Shown here in pieces: positions 8,486-18,824 of a stretch of DNA of 64,000 nucleotides. The notes below the pieces were generated by a model. The model made no database searches and was not told the origin of the DNA. It saw only the letters and a program-made list of their open reading frames with translations. Position 1 is the stretch's first letter, and each line of letters starts with the position of its first letter. Source of the stretch: Cyanobium sp. NS01 (lineage in GTDB: Bacteria; Cyanobacteriota; Cyanobacteriia; PCC-6307; Cyanobiaceae); NCBI RefSeq assembly GCF_014280235.1, contig NZ_CP047940.1, forward strand, positions 2,480,001 to 2,544,000, read 5' to 3'. The position numbers and the translations under genes were made by a program.

Positions 8486-8577
8486 CTAGGCCGGCGGTCA
8501 CAGTCCAGTCGTGGTTGGCGGCAGTCAACTGCCAGCACGTGGTCACTGACGGCCTGGAGTGGACACGTCCTCAGTCG

Positions 8578-9861
8578 TCATCGGGCCAGCCGCGCCGCGA
8601 CTTGCTCGGGGCTGAGCCGCTGATCGGCGCTGGCGGCAGGGGAGCCCTCCACCCCGCTGGGGCGCAGCTCGCGCAGCAGCACCACGCCGGCGCTGGCCTC
8701 GTCCTCGCCGATCACTGCAGCCCAGGAGGCCCTGGAGCGATCCGCCCGCTTGAACTGCTTGGCGAAGGCGGCTCCGCTGGGATCGATCTCCACCACCAGC
8801 CCGGCCCGGCGGCACAGCCGCGCCAGCGGCAGGGCCTGGGCCTCGGCCTCAGCGCCGCGGCTCACCACGTAGAGATCCGGCGGCGGCTGGCTGGGCAGGC
8901 CCGCGGTGGCAGAGCGGCTGAGCAGCAACACCAGCCGCTCCAGCCCCATCGCCCAGCCGATGGCCGGTGTGGCCGGGCCGCCCAGCTGCTGCACCAGGCC
9001 GTCGTAGCGGCCGCCGCCGCAGACGGTGGCCTGGGCCCCGAGCTGATCGCTGGTGATCTCGAAGGCCGTGTGGCTGTAGTAGTCGAGGCCCCGCACCAGG
9101 CGGGGATTGAGCTGCACCGGAATGGCCAGCGCCGCCAGACCGGCCTGCACCGCCTCGAAGCGCTCGCGGCTGGCCCCACAGAGGCTCTCCAGCAGGCTGG
9201 GTGCCTCGGCCAGCAGGGCCTGGGTATCGGGGTGCTTGGAATCCAGCACCCGCAGGGGGTTGCTCTGGAGGCGGGCCTGGGACTCGGGGTCGAGCTGAGA
9301 GCGGCGCTGCTCCAGCCAGGCCACCAGCTGCTGGCGGTAGCCGGCGCGGTCTTCCGGGCTGCCCAGGCTGTTGAGCTCGAGCGCCAGGCCCCCCACCCCC
9401 AGATCGGCCAGCAGATCCCACGCCACGGCGATGGCCTCCACATCGGCGCGGGGGTCGGCAAAGCCGAGCAGTTCCAGGCCGATCTGATGGAACTGGCGCT
9501 GGCGGCCGGCCTGGGGGCGCTCATAGCGGAACATCGGCCCGCCATACCAGAGCCGCTGGGGCCCCTGGCTGAGCAGCCCGTGCTGCAGCACGGACCGCAC
9601 CACCGACGCCGTGCCCTCCGGCCGCAGCGTGCAACTGCGCTCGCCCCGGTCGACGAAGGAGTACATCTCCTTGCCCACCACGTCGGTGGCCTCACCGATG
9701 CCACGGGCGAACAGCTCAGTCGCCTCCAGCAGCGGCGTGCGGATCTCCTGGATGGCGGCGCGGCGAAAGTGCTCCGCGGCCCGGCCTTCCACGTACTGCC
9801 AGAGGGCCGTGGCCCCAGGCAAGAGGTCCACCATGCCGCGCAGACTCTGCAGCGAAGCCAA
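8578..9861 (-). CDS. hisS: Histidyl-tRNA synthetase
   Basis: Charges tRNA-His. A class II synthetase of 427 residues, normal length. Seen in order: [10 protein letters not shown] start, motif 2 ([21 protein letters not shown] region, about 111-131), the histidine-specific [13 protein letters not shown], the glycine-rich [16 protein letters not shown], motif 3 ([11 protein letters not shown]) and a C-terminal anticodon-binding domain with [17 protein letters not shown]. It starts 7 bases after the stop of the UDP-glucuronate epimerase, so it is probably the fourth gene of the sugar-nucleotide operon. Confidence 0.97.
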   Translation of the reverse strand: MASLQSLRGMVDLLPGATALWQYVEGRAAEHFRRAAIQEIRTPLLEATELFARGIGEATDVVGKEMYSFVDRGERSCTLRPEGTASVVRSVLQHGLLSQGPQRLWYGGPMFRYERPQAGRQRQFHQIGLELLGFADPRADVEAIAVAWDLLADLGVGGLALELNSLGSPEDRAGYRQQLVAWLEQRRSQLDPESQARLQSNPLRVLDSKHPDTQALLAEAPSLLESLCGASRERFEAVQAGLAALAIPVQLNPRLVRGLDYYSHTAFEITSDQLGAQATVCGGGRYDGLVQQLGGPATPAIGWAMGLERLVLLLSRSATAGLPSQPPPDLYVVSRGAEAEAQALPLARLCRRAGLVVEIDPSGAAFAKQFKRADRSRASWAAVIGEDEASAGVVLLRELRPSGVEGSPAASADQRLSPEQVAARLAR

Positions 9862-9868
9862 TCCCGGT

Positions 9869-10944
9869 TCAGGCGAAGGGAACCGAGTCTGCCTGGCGAA
9901 GCCGCGCTGCAGGGTTCTGGACCCGCGCTGAGCCGTGATGGTCCAGATACCAGCGGGCGAAGCGCTCCACTCCCTGCTCCAGGCTGGTGGAGGGCTCGAA
10001 CCCCACCCAGGCCTGCAACCGGGAGGTGTCGGCCGCTGTGGCCTTCACATCGCCAGGCTGCATGGGCTGGAGATCGAGCACGGCCCGGCGGCCCAGGGCC
10101 GCCTCCAGAACTTGAATGAAGCGCAGCAGCTCCACCGGCTCACTGTTGCCCAGGTTGAACAGGCGATGGGGCGCCCAGCTGGTGGCGGGATCGGGAGCGG
10201 CCGGATCGAACTCCGGGTTGGGGGTGGCGGGTTGATCGAGGCAACGCACCAGCCCCTCCACGATGTCGTCGATGTAGGTGAAGTCGCGCCACATGGCGCC
10301 GTGGTTGAACACCCGGATCGGCTCGCCGGCCAGGATCGCCCTGGCGAACAGCATCGGCGCCATGTCCGGCCGTCCCCAGGGGCCATAGACCGTGAACAGG
10401 CGCAACCCCGTGGCCGGCAGTCCGTAGAGATGGCTGTAGCTGTGGGCCATCAGTTCATTGGCCTTCTTGGTGGCGGCGTAGAGACTCACCGGGTGGTTCA
10501 CCGGCTGGGATTCCGTGAAGGGAAGCTGGGTGTTACCGCCATACACCGAGCTGCTGGAGGCATACACCAGGTGGGCCACCTGCTGCGCTCGGCAGGCCTC
10601 CAGCACCTGGGAGAAGCCCAGCAGATTGCTCTGGATGTAGGCCGCCGGATTGGTGATCGAGTGGCGCACGCCGGCCTGGGCGGCCAGATGCACCACCCGG
10701 TCAAAGCGCTCCCGCTCGAACAGGGCGCTCAGCAGGGAGGGCTCCTCGATGGACCCCTCCACGAAGCGCCAGGCGCCCGAGGCGGCAAAGGGCTCCAGCC
10801 GCGCCAGCCGCGCCCGCTTGAGGTCCGGGTCGTAGTAGGGGCTCAGGTTGTCGAGGCCCACCACCCGCTCCCCTCGCGCCAGCAGGCGCTCGCAGAGGGC
10901 CCCGCCGACGAAGCCAGCCGCCCCTGTCACCAGAACAGCTGTGG

Positions 10945-10948
<4 letters not shown>
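9869..10948 (-). CDS. NAD-dependent UDP-sugar epimerase, probable UDP-glucuronate 4-epimerase
   Basis: A 359-residue extended short-chain dehydrogenase. The NAD loop is [17 protein letters not shown] (residues 7-23). The catalytic residues are Ser in [16 protein letters not shown] and YxxxK in [22 protein letters not shown]. The segments [31 protein letters not shown] and [15 protein letters not shown] are characteristic of the UDP-glucuronate 4-epimerase subgroup, which makes UDP-galacturonate. Its start overlaps the stop of the upstream UDP-glucuronate decarboxylase by 4 bases (ATGA), consistent with shared use of UDP-glucuronate. A UDP-glucose 4-epimerase function is less likely on these motifs. 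Confidence 0.88.
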
Positions 10949-11898
<950 letters not shown>

Positions 11899-11902
11899 GG
11901 CC

Positions 11903-13375
11903 TCACCCCTCCCCCACGCGCCAGACGCTGAGCCCGGCGGCGCGGGCGGCCTGCTGATCGGCGCTGCCGCGGGCATCAAAGAGCCAGGCGGGTCTGCGCA
12001 TCAGGGCAGCGGTGGCGGCCCAGTCAATCCGGCTGAACTGCTGCCATTCGGTGAGTAGCAGCAGGGCGTCGGCTCCTGTCGCGCCCTGCTCAAGGGCGGC
12101 ACAGGGCGCCCAGCTGGCCTCGCCGTCGCCGGGGGGCTGGCCGAGGTCGGCCTCGATCTGGGCTGGGCTCACCTTGGGATCGAGGATCTGCAGGTGGGCG
12201 CCCTCCTCGATCAGGTCGCGGGCGATCTGGATGGCGGGTGAGGCACGGGTGTCGTTGGTGTCGGCCTTGAAGGCAAAGCCGAGCAGCACGAGGCGCTTAC
12301 CGGTGACGGTGCCGAACAGGCGCTGCACCACCAGGCGGGCGATGCGGTGCTGCTGCCAGCTGTTGAGGGTCACCACCTGCTCCCAGTAGCTGGCCACCTC
12401 CTGCAGCCCGTAGTGGCGGCAGAGGTACACCAGGTTGAGGATGTCCTTCTGGAAGCAGCTGCCGCCAAAGCCCGGGCCGGCCTTGAGGAACTTGGGACCG
12501 ATACGGCTGTCGCTGCCGATGGCGCGGGCCACCTCGTTGACGTCAGCACCGCTGGCCTCGCAGAAGGCGGCGATGCTGTTGATCGAGCTCACCCGCTGGG
12601 CAAGGAAGGCATTAGCGGCCAGCTTGCCCAGTTCGCTGCTCCAGATGTTGGTGCGCAGGATGCGCTCCTGGGGCACCCAGTGGGCGTAGATGGCGGCGAG
12701 GGCCTCGATCGCCTCGGGATCCTCACCGCCGATCAGCACCCGGTCAGGGGCCTCGAGATCGGACACGGCCGTGCCCTCGGCGAGGAATTCGGGGTTGGAG
12801 AGCACCGCAAAGCTCTGGCCGGGCTCAGCGCAGCCGAGGATCGCCTTGACGGCCTCGGCGGTGCGCACCGGCAGGGTGCTCTTCTCCACGACGATCGTGT
12901 GGCCGCGGGCGGCCTTGGCCACGGTGCGGGCACTGGCCTCGATCCACTTGAGGTCACTGGCCTGCCCGGCGCCCAGGCCCCTGGTCTTGGTGGGGGTGTT
13001 GACGGAGAGGAACACCATGTCGGCGGCGGCGATGGCCTCCTCCACGGCGGTGCTGAAGTGGAGGTTGCGGCCGCGGCAGCGGGCCACCACGGCGTCGAGG
13101 CCCGGCTCGTAGACCGGCAGGCGGCTGAGGTCGGGGTGGTTCCAGAGGGCGATGCGCTCGGCGTTGAGGTCCACCACGGTCACGTCGATCTGTGGGCAGC
13201 GATCAGCGATCACGGCCATGGTGGGTCCGCCCACGTAGCCCGCGCCGATGCAGCAGATGCGACGGGGTAGCTGTGCTGCCAAGGGAAGACACCTGGAATC
13301 CGATGACGCTACGCCAGGCGTTTCCTGGCGCTCAGAGCTCGCCGAAGCCCCCTGGACCAAACAGGAAGTTGCCAC
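11903..13375 (-). CDS. UDP-glucose 6-dehydrogenase, animal/plant-like type
   Basis: Oxidises UDP-glucose twice with NAD to UDP-glucuronate. Motifs: the NAD loop [25 protein letters not shown], the [12 protein letters not shown] box, catalytic-lysine region [16 protein letters not shown], the active-site cysteine in [18 protein letters not shown], and [18 protein letters not shown]. The pattern matches the longer eukaryote-type enzyme ([28 protein letters not shown]) rather than the short E. coli Ugd. From ATG 13375 it has 490 residues, but the first 31 are unlike the family; a TTG at 13282 just before [15 protein letters not shown] is a credible true start. It heads a tight operon with the decarboxylase, the epimerase and hisS. 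Confidence 0.94.
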   Translation of the reverse strand: MATSCLVQGASASSERQETPGVASSDSRCLPLAAQLPRRICCIGAGYVGGPTMAVIADRCPQIDVTVVDLNAERIALWNHPDLSRLPVYEPGLDAVVARCRGRNLHFSTAVEEAIAAADMVFLSVNTPTKTRGLGAGQASDLKWIEASARTVAKAARGHTIVVEKSTLPVRTAEAVKAILGCAEPGQSFAVLSNPEFLAEGTAVSDLEAPDRVLIGGEDPEAIEALAAIYAHWVPQERILRTNIWSSELGKLAANAFLAQRVSSINSIAAFCEASGADVNEVARAIGSDSRIGPKFLKAGPGFGGSCFQKDILNLVYLCRHYGLQEVASYWEQVVTLNSWQQHRIARLVVQRLFGTVTGKRLVLLGFAFKADTNDTRASPAIQIARDLIEEGAHLQILDPKVSPAQIEADLGQPPGDGEASWAPCAALEQGATGADALLLLTEWQQFSRIDWAATAALMRRPAWLFDARGSADQQAARAAGLSVWRVGEG

Positions 13376-13441
13376 CGAAGGTGCCGCGCGGTAAGCGAGC
13401 CGGTCCGCGAGATGGCTGGCTGGAGACGGTGGGGGTCGGCA

Positions 13442-13652
13442 TCAGCGAACCGCCGTGTGGGCGTCGGCCGTGATCGCCTTGTCGCTGAGGTTTGAGATCG
13501 TGAAGCCGAGGGCACCGTCTCCAGCAACGGTTAGCGACAGGTCAAGTACGGGTCGAGCGAGATGTCACGGTCAAGGAGGCCAGCGTGAACATGAGACTCT
13601 CACCCACAGCCAACTCTCGGCCCAAAAGGGTGGCCGCCATGGGAACTTGACT
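13442..13652 (-). pseudogene. Possible degraded coding remnant in the ugd upstream gap
   Basis: The 314-base gap between 13376 and 13689 has no complete gene. Two short minus-strand segments in different frames look protein-like: one ending at 13542 (SQVPMAATLLGRELAVGESL, then MFTLASLTVT) and one at 13442-13564 (LDLSLTVAGDGALGFTISN, then LSDKAITADAHTAVR before a stop). The second resembles the end of a beta-sandwich or repeat protein, but I cannot name a family. They could be pieces of a decayed gene or chance. The gap must also hold the ugd promoter, which I could not pick out. Confidence 0.22.
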
Positions 13653-13689
13653 CAGAAGTCGATTGTATTCAGTGTTTTCATGCTCCGCT

Positions 13690-14604
13690 TTACCCGCCTG
13701 GCGTTGGCTTGTCAGAGGCTGAGCCGGCCTCGGCTGGCAAAAAGGTCTTCCAGCCCAGATTGTTGATCGCCGCGAGTGGCCGGAAGTCGTCGTCTCCGGC
13801 CGCCGCCACCCCGAGATGATCAGGGCGGCCAGCCCGCACCCGCAAGCCTTTCCCCAGGGGGAAGCTGCGCTGATCGCCCTTGTTGAGCAGTTCAGCGAGA
13901 ACAACCCGTCCACTCACTGTCTCCACCTCCACCCAGCAGGGTCCATCGGCTTTCAGCCGTAGATCCTGCGTGCCAGGTTTTGGGCTTACCGGCGGGTCAT
14001 TGGGGCTGGGAGTGGCCGAGTCCGCCCCTTCGGCCTGGACGTTGCTCGCAGGCTTGCTGTCTACCCTGCTCCCGCTGGACCGCCCTGCGCTACGGGCATC
14101 CTGGCCCCTACGCCCCAGGGAGTCGACGCCCACCACCAGCAGGACAACTGCCGTCGTGGTGGTCATCAGCAGCGGCAACTGTTGTCGCAGCGACAACCGC
14201 CGAGTGGCCGATCTCCAGCGCCGGCGCAGGCCGATGCGCCAACACCGTGTGCGCCTGGGAGGCAGTGGATCGGACCTGGCTGGGGCAGCATCCGCTGTGA
14301 CTTCAGGCCTTGGAGAGGACAGGACCACAGGGGGCGCAGGGCTCTCAGCAAGGGACAACTGGCCGGAGGGGAGCTGCTGATACAGGCAGCGTCGCTCCTC
14401 AAGCAGCCGCCGGATTTCTAGGGCAAGGAGCTGAACTTGCTGACGAAACTTCGTCTCGTAGATGGAGGGGATTTCGTTAATCAGGGTCTGGTATTCCACC
14501 AGTTCAGCCTTGGCCCGCTCCAACTCCTGCTCCAGAAGCTGTGCAGCTTCCTCGCCAACAGAGGACTGATGGCTGGGTGATTCTGGGGAGGGTTGGGCCT
14601 TCAA
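13690..14604 (-). CDS. Coiled-coil single-pass membrane protein with RodZ-like C-terminal domain
   Basis: A 304-residue protein without a firm family name. Residues 15-80 are charged and helical (LLEQELERAKAELVEYQTL), likely a coiled coil. An Arg-rich stretch precedes one membrane span at about 144-164 (LPLLMTTTTAVVLLVVGVDS), so the N-terminus should be cytoplasmic. After a Ser/Pro-rich linker, residues of about 215-300 (LRLKADGPCWVEVETVSG, then VVLAELLNKGDQRSFPLGKG) resemble the extracytoplasmic beta domain at the C-terminus of RodZ. It lacks the RodZ helix-turn-helix. It lies 75 bases after pilQ on the same strand, which suggests a role with the pilus or envelope. Confidence 0.65.
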   Translation of the reverse strand: MKAQPSPESPSHQSSVGEEAAQLLEQELERAKAELVEYQTLINEIPSIYETKFRQQVQLLALEIRRLLEERRCLYQQLPSGQLSLAESPAPPVVLSSPRPEVTADAAPARSDPLPPRRTRCWRIGLRRRWRSATRRLSLRQQLPLLMTTTTAVVLLVVGVDSLGRRGQDARSAGRSSGSRVDSKPASNVQAEGADSATPSPNDPPVSPKPGTQDLRLKADGPCWVEVETVSGRVVLAELLNKGDQRSFPLGKGLRVRAGRPDHLGVAAAGDDDFRPLAAINNLGWKTFLPAEAGSASDKPTPGG

Positions 14605-14679
14605 AGCGGATGGATCATCAGAGGCAAGAGCAGAGATCAGCCTCTAAGCGATGGCGCCGCCGCAAGTAAAACCAGCCCA

Positions 14680-17169
14680 TTAGAAGTCTCCATTGCCGAG
14701 GAATTCACGGCCTTGCCGGGTACCCGGCTGATAGCCATAGCCAAACGTGCCACCCGTTTCGTCGTTGATGATACGTGGTGTGACCATGATCACAAGTTCA
14801 CGCTTTTCTTTTTGGTTGCCAGTACTGCGGAAGAACTGACCGATCAAGGGAATATCCCCCAGAATCGGCCATTTGCTGACCACCGAGCGATCAAAGTCTG
14901 AAATCACACCGGTGAGAATGAGTGTCTGACCATCGCGCACCCGCAAGGCGCCGGTATCCAGACTTCGGATGCTGAGAATGTTGAGATCCGAGCCACAACC
15001 TGCAGGAGCCGGTTCGCGATCGGTCACGGCAGAAACGCTCGGAGAAAGTACAAAGGTGATGAAGCCGTTGTCATCAATCTTCTCCACCCGTGCTCCCAGC
15101 ACAAGCCCCGCGGTCGCCAGCCCCGGGGTGCACACCACATTTCCGCCCTGGGCGGGAGTTTCCGTCTCGTAGCTGGTCACCACGTTCGTTCCTACCCTCA
15201 CCACGCCTTCATTGGCCCGGCGCCGCCCAATCGGTGAATCAACACCAAATTCACGGATACCCTGCCGCACTTCATCTGAATTCGTGCCGCTGGACATTTC
15301 ATTCCCTTCCCTTAGCAAGGAAGGATTCTCCTGCAGGATCAGGGTGGGGCTAGCCAGCAGCTTGGTCGAACCCGAGACGATCTGGGCCCTGACAAAATCA
15401 AAGAACGTATCCGCAGGGTAGTTGGTACCAGGGTTGATCCTCCTGGTGCCCGTAAAGGTTGAGGATGAGATAGTGGATGTTTCTACATTGCGTCCGAGGG
15501 TGCGGGAGAGCACCCTGTTGACATTTCTCTGCAGAGAGTCGGAGCTGAGATTGGTGGAATTGTTAATCGGCTCCACGATGAACTGCCCGTCCTGCTCAAC
15601 CAGGCGTGAGCCGGTTTCACTTGACAATGCCCGATTGACATCCCGTAGCTGGCTGTTGGTGAGAGTCCTACCCAGCCCCCGCGTGATGGCAAGACTGTTG
15701 GAGGAGTTACGGGTAACGGTTTCCGCCTGTGCGAAGTCGGCCTGCCCGGGAGGCAAGAAACGACCGAAGGCCCCCAGCAGCTGGCCATTATCGTTGACGA
15801 TGAAGTTATTACCGAATCGGAAAGCGAAGGAATTATCAATCGAGGCTTCATTCTCGAGATTAACATCGAGAATCCTCACATTCAAAGCAACCTGACGTTG
15901 CCTGAGGTCCAACTGTCTGAGGTACTGCTCACCGATGGCCACCACGGATGGATCACCCACCATGGTGATCGTGCCGAGGCGCGTATCAGTGGTGGCTCGC
16001 AGGCCGATGAGGGGGCCAGTGGTGGCGCCGAAGGCTTCCACGGTTGTGATTGAACTGGCCTGGGTGGTCTGGGCGTTGGGGGCGGAGGAGATCGCATCGG
16101 CCTGGGTCACACCCTGGGTGACCGAGGTGGTGACGGTGTTGGTCTTGGTGACCGTGGCTCCCAGGTTGGCCAGATAATCCGCAGCGGCATTCGGGCCCAC
16201 CTGGTTGAGACGATACACTTTCGACACCTGGGCGCCGAAGCTCTTCGAAAGGGCATTCGGACCCGCCAGGATCATGTTGCCCTCAAGCTTTCCCTGCAGG
16301 CCTGCTGCCAGGAGGGTGGTATTCAAGGCGCGGGCATAGGACTCGCCGCGGAAGGCAATCGACAGGGGCCGATTATTCTGATTGGGCGGTGCTCCAGCGG
16401 GCGCCGCGGCGACAGAGGGCTCATCGACATAGGCAAAGCCGTAACCCCCCAGACTGGCCAGGGCCATCAGCGCGTCGCGGGCCGGCGCATTCTTGAGGGT
16501 CATCGTCACCGGCGGACCAGAGACATTGACGAAGCCGGGGTTGCGCAGGGTCATGGTGCCAACGGCCATGTCACCCAGGGGTGGCGCCACGGCCCTCGGC
16601 TGCAGGGGCGGCGCATAGGTGGGCAAGGGCACGGCGCCTGGGCTGGCCAGGTTGAAGCTGTTGACCTGCAACGAGGCCTGGGGCACTGGCGAGGGGAAGG
16701 AGAGGATCAGGGAGCGCCCATCGGCACTCACCACAGGCCTGCCCAGGGTGACCCCGGGCATGGGGGTGACGCTGATCGAGAACGAGGTGCCCCCGCCATC
16801 AAAGTTGATCGCCTGGAAGCCCACCTCCGGCAACGACAGACGCTGAGGACCCACCATCAAGGCCGCAGGCTCAGCGGTGAACAGCTGGCCCTGCCATCCG
16901 GGACCATCCGAATTCTGCTGCAGCTGGGGCGAGATCCCAGTGCCTTCAATCACCAGCTCCACCGTGTCCGGCAGGCGCCGCACCTTGAGCTGAACAGCGC
17001 CAGTCAGCTCCTCGGCTGGAGGGATGGTGCCCGCCGATGGCACCCTCGGAGCTGACCCAGCCGCTGTCTGGAGCAGTAGAAGCGTAAGACAGCCAGATGC
17101 GAGGATCAATGGCCAGCAGGTTTTTCCAGCGGCAGGCCCTAAACGCGTACCGCGCAGCACCACCATCAC
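14680..17169 (-). CDS. pilQ: Type IV pilus secretin PilQ
   Basis: Forms the outer-membrane pore for the pilus fibre and, in competent cyanobacteria, for DNA entry. 829 residues with a signal peptide (hydrophobic core at about 20-38). An AMIN-like N-terminal domain (PDTVELVIEGTG) is followed by an STN-type domain (PVTMTLKNAPARDALMALAS) and an N1 domain with a Thr-rich insertion (about 330-375). The C-terminal secretin domain includes VALNVRILDVNLENEASIDN, LASPTLILQENPS and the closing signature around LTGVISDFDR, WPILGDIPLIGQFFRS and ELVIMVTPRII. It is separated from pilO by 165 bases, unlike the overlapping pilM-N-O genes. Confidence 0.95.
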   Translation of the reverse strand: MMVVLRGTRLGPAAGKTCWPLILASGCLTLLLLQTAAGSAPRVPSAGTIPPAEELTGAVQLKVRRLPDTVELVIEGTGISPQLQQNSDGPGWQGQLFTAEPAALMVGPQRLSLPEVGFQAINFDGGGTSFSISVTPMPGVTLGRPVVSADGRSLILSFPSPVPQASLQVNSFNLASPGAVPLPTYAPPLQPRAVAPPLGDMAVGTMTLRNPGFVNVSGPPVTMTLKNAPARDALMALASLGGYGFAYVDEPSVAAAPAGAPPNQNNRPLSIAFRGESYARALNTTLLAAGLQGKLEGNMILAGPNALSKSFGAQVSKVYRLNQVGPNAAADYLANLGATVTKTNTVTTSVTQGVTQADAISSAPNAQTTQASSITTVEAFGATTGPLIGLRATTDTRLGTITMVGDPSVVAIGEQYLRQLDLRQRQVALNVRILDVNLENEASIDNSFAFRFGNNFIVNDNGQLLGAFGRFLPPGQADFAQAETVTRNSSNSLAITRGLGRTLTNSQLRDVNRALSSETGSRLVEQDGQFIVEPINNSTNLSSDSLQRNVNRVLSRTLGRNVETSTISSSTFTGTRRINPGTNYPADTFFDFVRAQIVSGSTKLLASPTLILQENPSLLREGNEMSSGTNSDEVRQGIREFGVDSPIGRRRANEGVVRVGTNVVTSYETETPAQGGNVVCTPGLATAGLVLGARVEKIDDNGFITFVLSPSVSAVTDREPAPAGCGSDLNILSIRSLDTGALRVRDGQTLILTGVISDFDRSVVSKWPILGDIPLIGQFFRSTGNQKEKRELVIMVTPRIINDETGGTFGYGYQPGTRQGREFLGNGDF

Positions 17170-17218
17170 CTAAAGCGGGATTGGAAGAGCGTGAGCCTAC
17201 GCGCGTTCAGGAGGCGAA

Positions 17219-17235
17219 TACAGTCAATTGCTGTA
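17219..17235. promoter_or_regulatory. Short palindrome in the pilO-pilQ gap
   Basis: TACAG and CTGTA flank the seven bases TCAATTG at 17219-17235, in the 165-base space before pilQ. The spacing and symmetry could fit a regulator site or a small hairpin. It does not match the NtcA (GTA-N8-TAC), CRP (TGTGA-N6-TCACA) or cyanobacterial LexA patterns. I see nothing else to name in this gap. Confidence 0.25.
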
Positions 17236-17334
17236 CAAAAACGGAGGCCTCCATCCCAGTAAACCGGTAGCAAATGCGGCAGCGACTCGCTTCTCTGTGA
17301 GTACGTCAACCTGCCGTGTTGCTCTGCTAGAGCC

Positions 17335-18120
17335 CTACTCGACCCCGGGCGGCGCCGGCGGAATAGGTGCTGGAGCGCTGGGAGCCGGAGGCGCCTCAGG
17401 GGCATCGGCGGCAGCCTCGACAGGCCGGGGCTTCAATCCTCCTTCGGGCACCTTGTAGTAGGTGAGCAGCAGCTTCAGCTCGGGCACGGCCGGAGTTCCG
17501 GGTGGGAGGCGGCCCTGCTGATTGGCTCCCGTGGCGGCTGCGGGGTTGACCAAAACCATCCTGAAGTCACTGGGGATGGCCAGCAGGCTGAGCTTCTCGA
17601 CGGCCCGGAGAAAGCCGAGCAACCGCGGATAGCTTCCCCTGGCGCTGAGCAGCACCTGCTCCGCCGTCAATCCGGCCTGTTCAAGCGGGGTCTGGGACGG
17701 TGGAACCTGCTCCCCTTCCGCCTGGCCATCTGGCTGAGCAGCCGCACGGGTCGCCACCGGCTCATAGAGCTCGAGCTGCACGCCGTTGCGGATGGCTTCG
17801 CGGTCGATCTGGCTCAGAAAGGTGAGAAACTCGCCGCTGCCCTGAATCAGGGCCAGGATTTTGCGCTGTTGCTGCTCGGCCTTGTCCCTGTCCAGGGCGG
17901 TCTGATCGAGCTGGCGGCGGATCAGCGGGATCCTCTGTTCCAGGACCTGGAGCTCGGCAAGCCGTTGGGAGTCCGAACGCAGACGCAGCAACTGGGGCAC
18001 CAGCAAGCCTGCGCTGAGCACCGAAGCGATCAAGACCCCCACGCCGATCGGAACACCCAGCAGGATGCGCTGGCGCAGGATCTGCTCCTCATGGGACTGG
18101 GAAGACTGGAGATTGGTCAT
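17335..18120 (-). CDS. pilO: Type IV pilus alignment protein PilO
   Basis: Inner-membrane component of the PilMNOP alignment platform. 261 residues: a short cytoplasmic N-terminus, one membrane span (about 19-44, ILLGVPIGVGVLIASVLSAG), a coiled coil (LRSDSQRLAELQVLEQRIPL onward), then the ferredoxin-like periplasmic domain including ILALIQGSGEFLTFLSQIDRE and GSYPRLLGFLRAVEKL. The Pro/Ala-rich tail (about 235-261) is an extension of low complexity. Its start overlaps the pilN stop by 4 bases. Confidence 0.9.
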   Translation of the reverse strand: MTNLQSSQSHEEQILRQRILLGVPIGVGVLIASVLSAGLLVPQLLRLRSDSQRLAELQVLEQRIPLIRRQLDQTALDRDKAEQQQRKILALIQGSGEFLTFLSQIDREAIRNGVQLELYEPVATRAAAQPDGQAEGEQVPPSQTPLEQAGLTAEQVLLSARGSYPRLLGFLRAVEKLSLLAIPSDFRMVLVNPAAATGANQQGRLPPGTPAVPELKLLLTYYKVPEGGLKPRPVEAAADAPEAPPAPSAPAPIPPAPPGVE

Positions 18121-18824
18121 GGCAGCAGTCCCTCCTTCTGGAGCAGGTCGAGGCGGCGGGAAAGGCCCTCGGCGCCCAGGTCTTCGAGGACGACCTTTTC
18201 AGCCGCCGCAGGGATCGGCTCGCGAAATGCAAAGCGAAGTTCGAACTCCACGGCAGGCGACACCCTGTTGTTGTTGGTCGCCGTCCGGTCACGGGCGGCC
18301 TTGATCAGGGTCACCCCCTTGTCGGCGTCGACCAGGGGCGAACGTTCGAGCACAAGCTGGAGGGCATTGATCCGAACGAAGGCTTCCGGATCGTTGGCCA
18401 GTCCTTTGAGCAGCATCTGCTGCTGGTCGTTCTGCTGGAGGGCGTCGGTGAGCTGAATCCCCTGCGGCACCCTCTGTTGCAGATCCCGCATCAGGGCTGA
18501 GGAGGAGCGGGTTCCGATCAATCCGTTGACCAGAGCCGTGTTGCTCTGCTCCAGGGTCCGGAGGCCTTGGGCGCTGGCGGTGAACTTGCCCTGGAGCTGC
18601 TGCTCCTCTGCCTCCGCCCTGGCGAGCCGATCGATCTCCGCCTCCACGAACAGGCCACGCAGCACCGCCAGACCGGTGAGACCAAGCAACAAGCCGATGA
18701 GGCCAGTACCGATCGCCGCGCCCTTGAGCATGGTCTGGCGATCGGACTGGCTGGCCAGCGCCGGTTGCTGAAGGCCCAGCTCCTCGCGCTTCTCGCGCAA
18801 CAGATCGAAGGGGGCGCTGCTCAT
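18117..18824 (-). CDS. pilN: Type IV pilus assembly protein PilN
   Basis: PilN links cytoplasmic PilM to periplasmic PilO. 235 residues with the typical plan: a short cytoplasmic N-terminus starting MSSAPFDLLREKREELGLQQ, a membrane span (about 35-58, AAIGTGLIGLLLGLTGLAVL), a coiled coil, then a periplasmic domain beginning ALMRDLQQRVPQGIQLTDAL. PilN usually carries an INLLP-like PilM-binding motif near the N-terminus; here FDLLRE may be its degenerate equivalent. It overlaps pilM upstream and pilO downstream by 4 bases each. Confidence 0.88.
   Translation of the reverse strand: MSSAPFDLLREKREELGLQQPALASQSDRQTMLKGAAIGTGLIGLLLGLTGLAVLRGLFVEAEIDRLARAEAEEQQLQGKFTASAQGLRTLEQSNTALVNGLIGTRSSSALMRDLQQRVPQGIQLTDALQQNDQQQMLLKGLANDPEAFVRINALQLVLERSPLVDADKGVTLIKAARDRTATNNNRVSPAVEFELRFAFREPIPAAAEKVVLEDLGAEGLSRRLDLLQKEGLLP

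Noticed and set aside
17170-17334. NtcA, CRP or LexA box before pilQ
   Set aside because: The palindrome does not have the GTA-N8-TAC, TGTGA-N6-TCACA or GTAC-N4-GTWC pattern.
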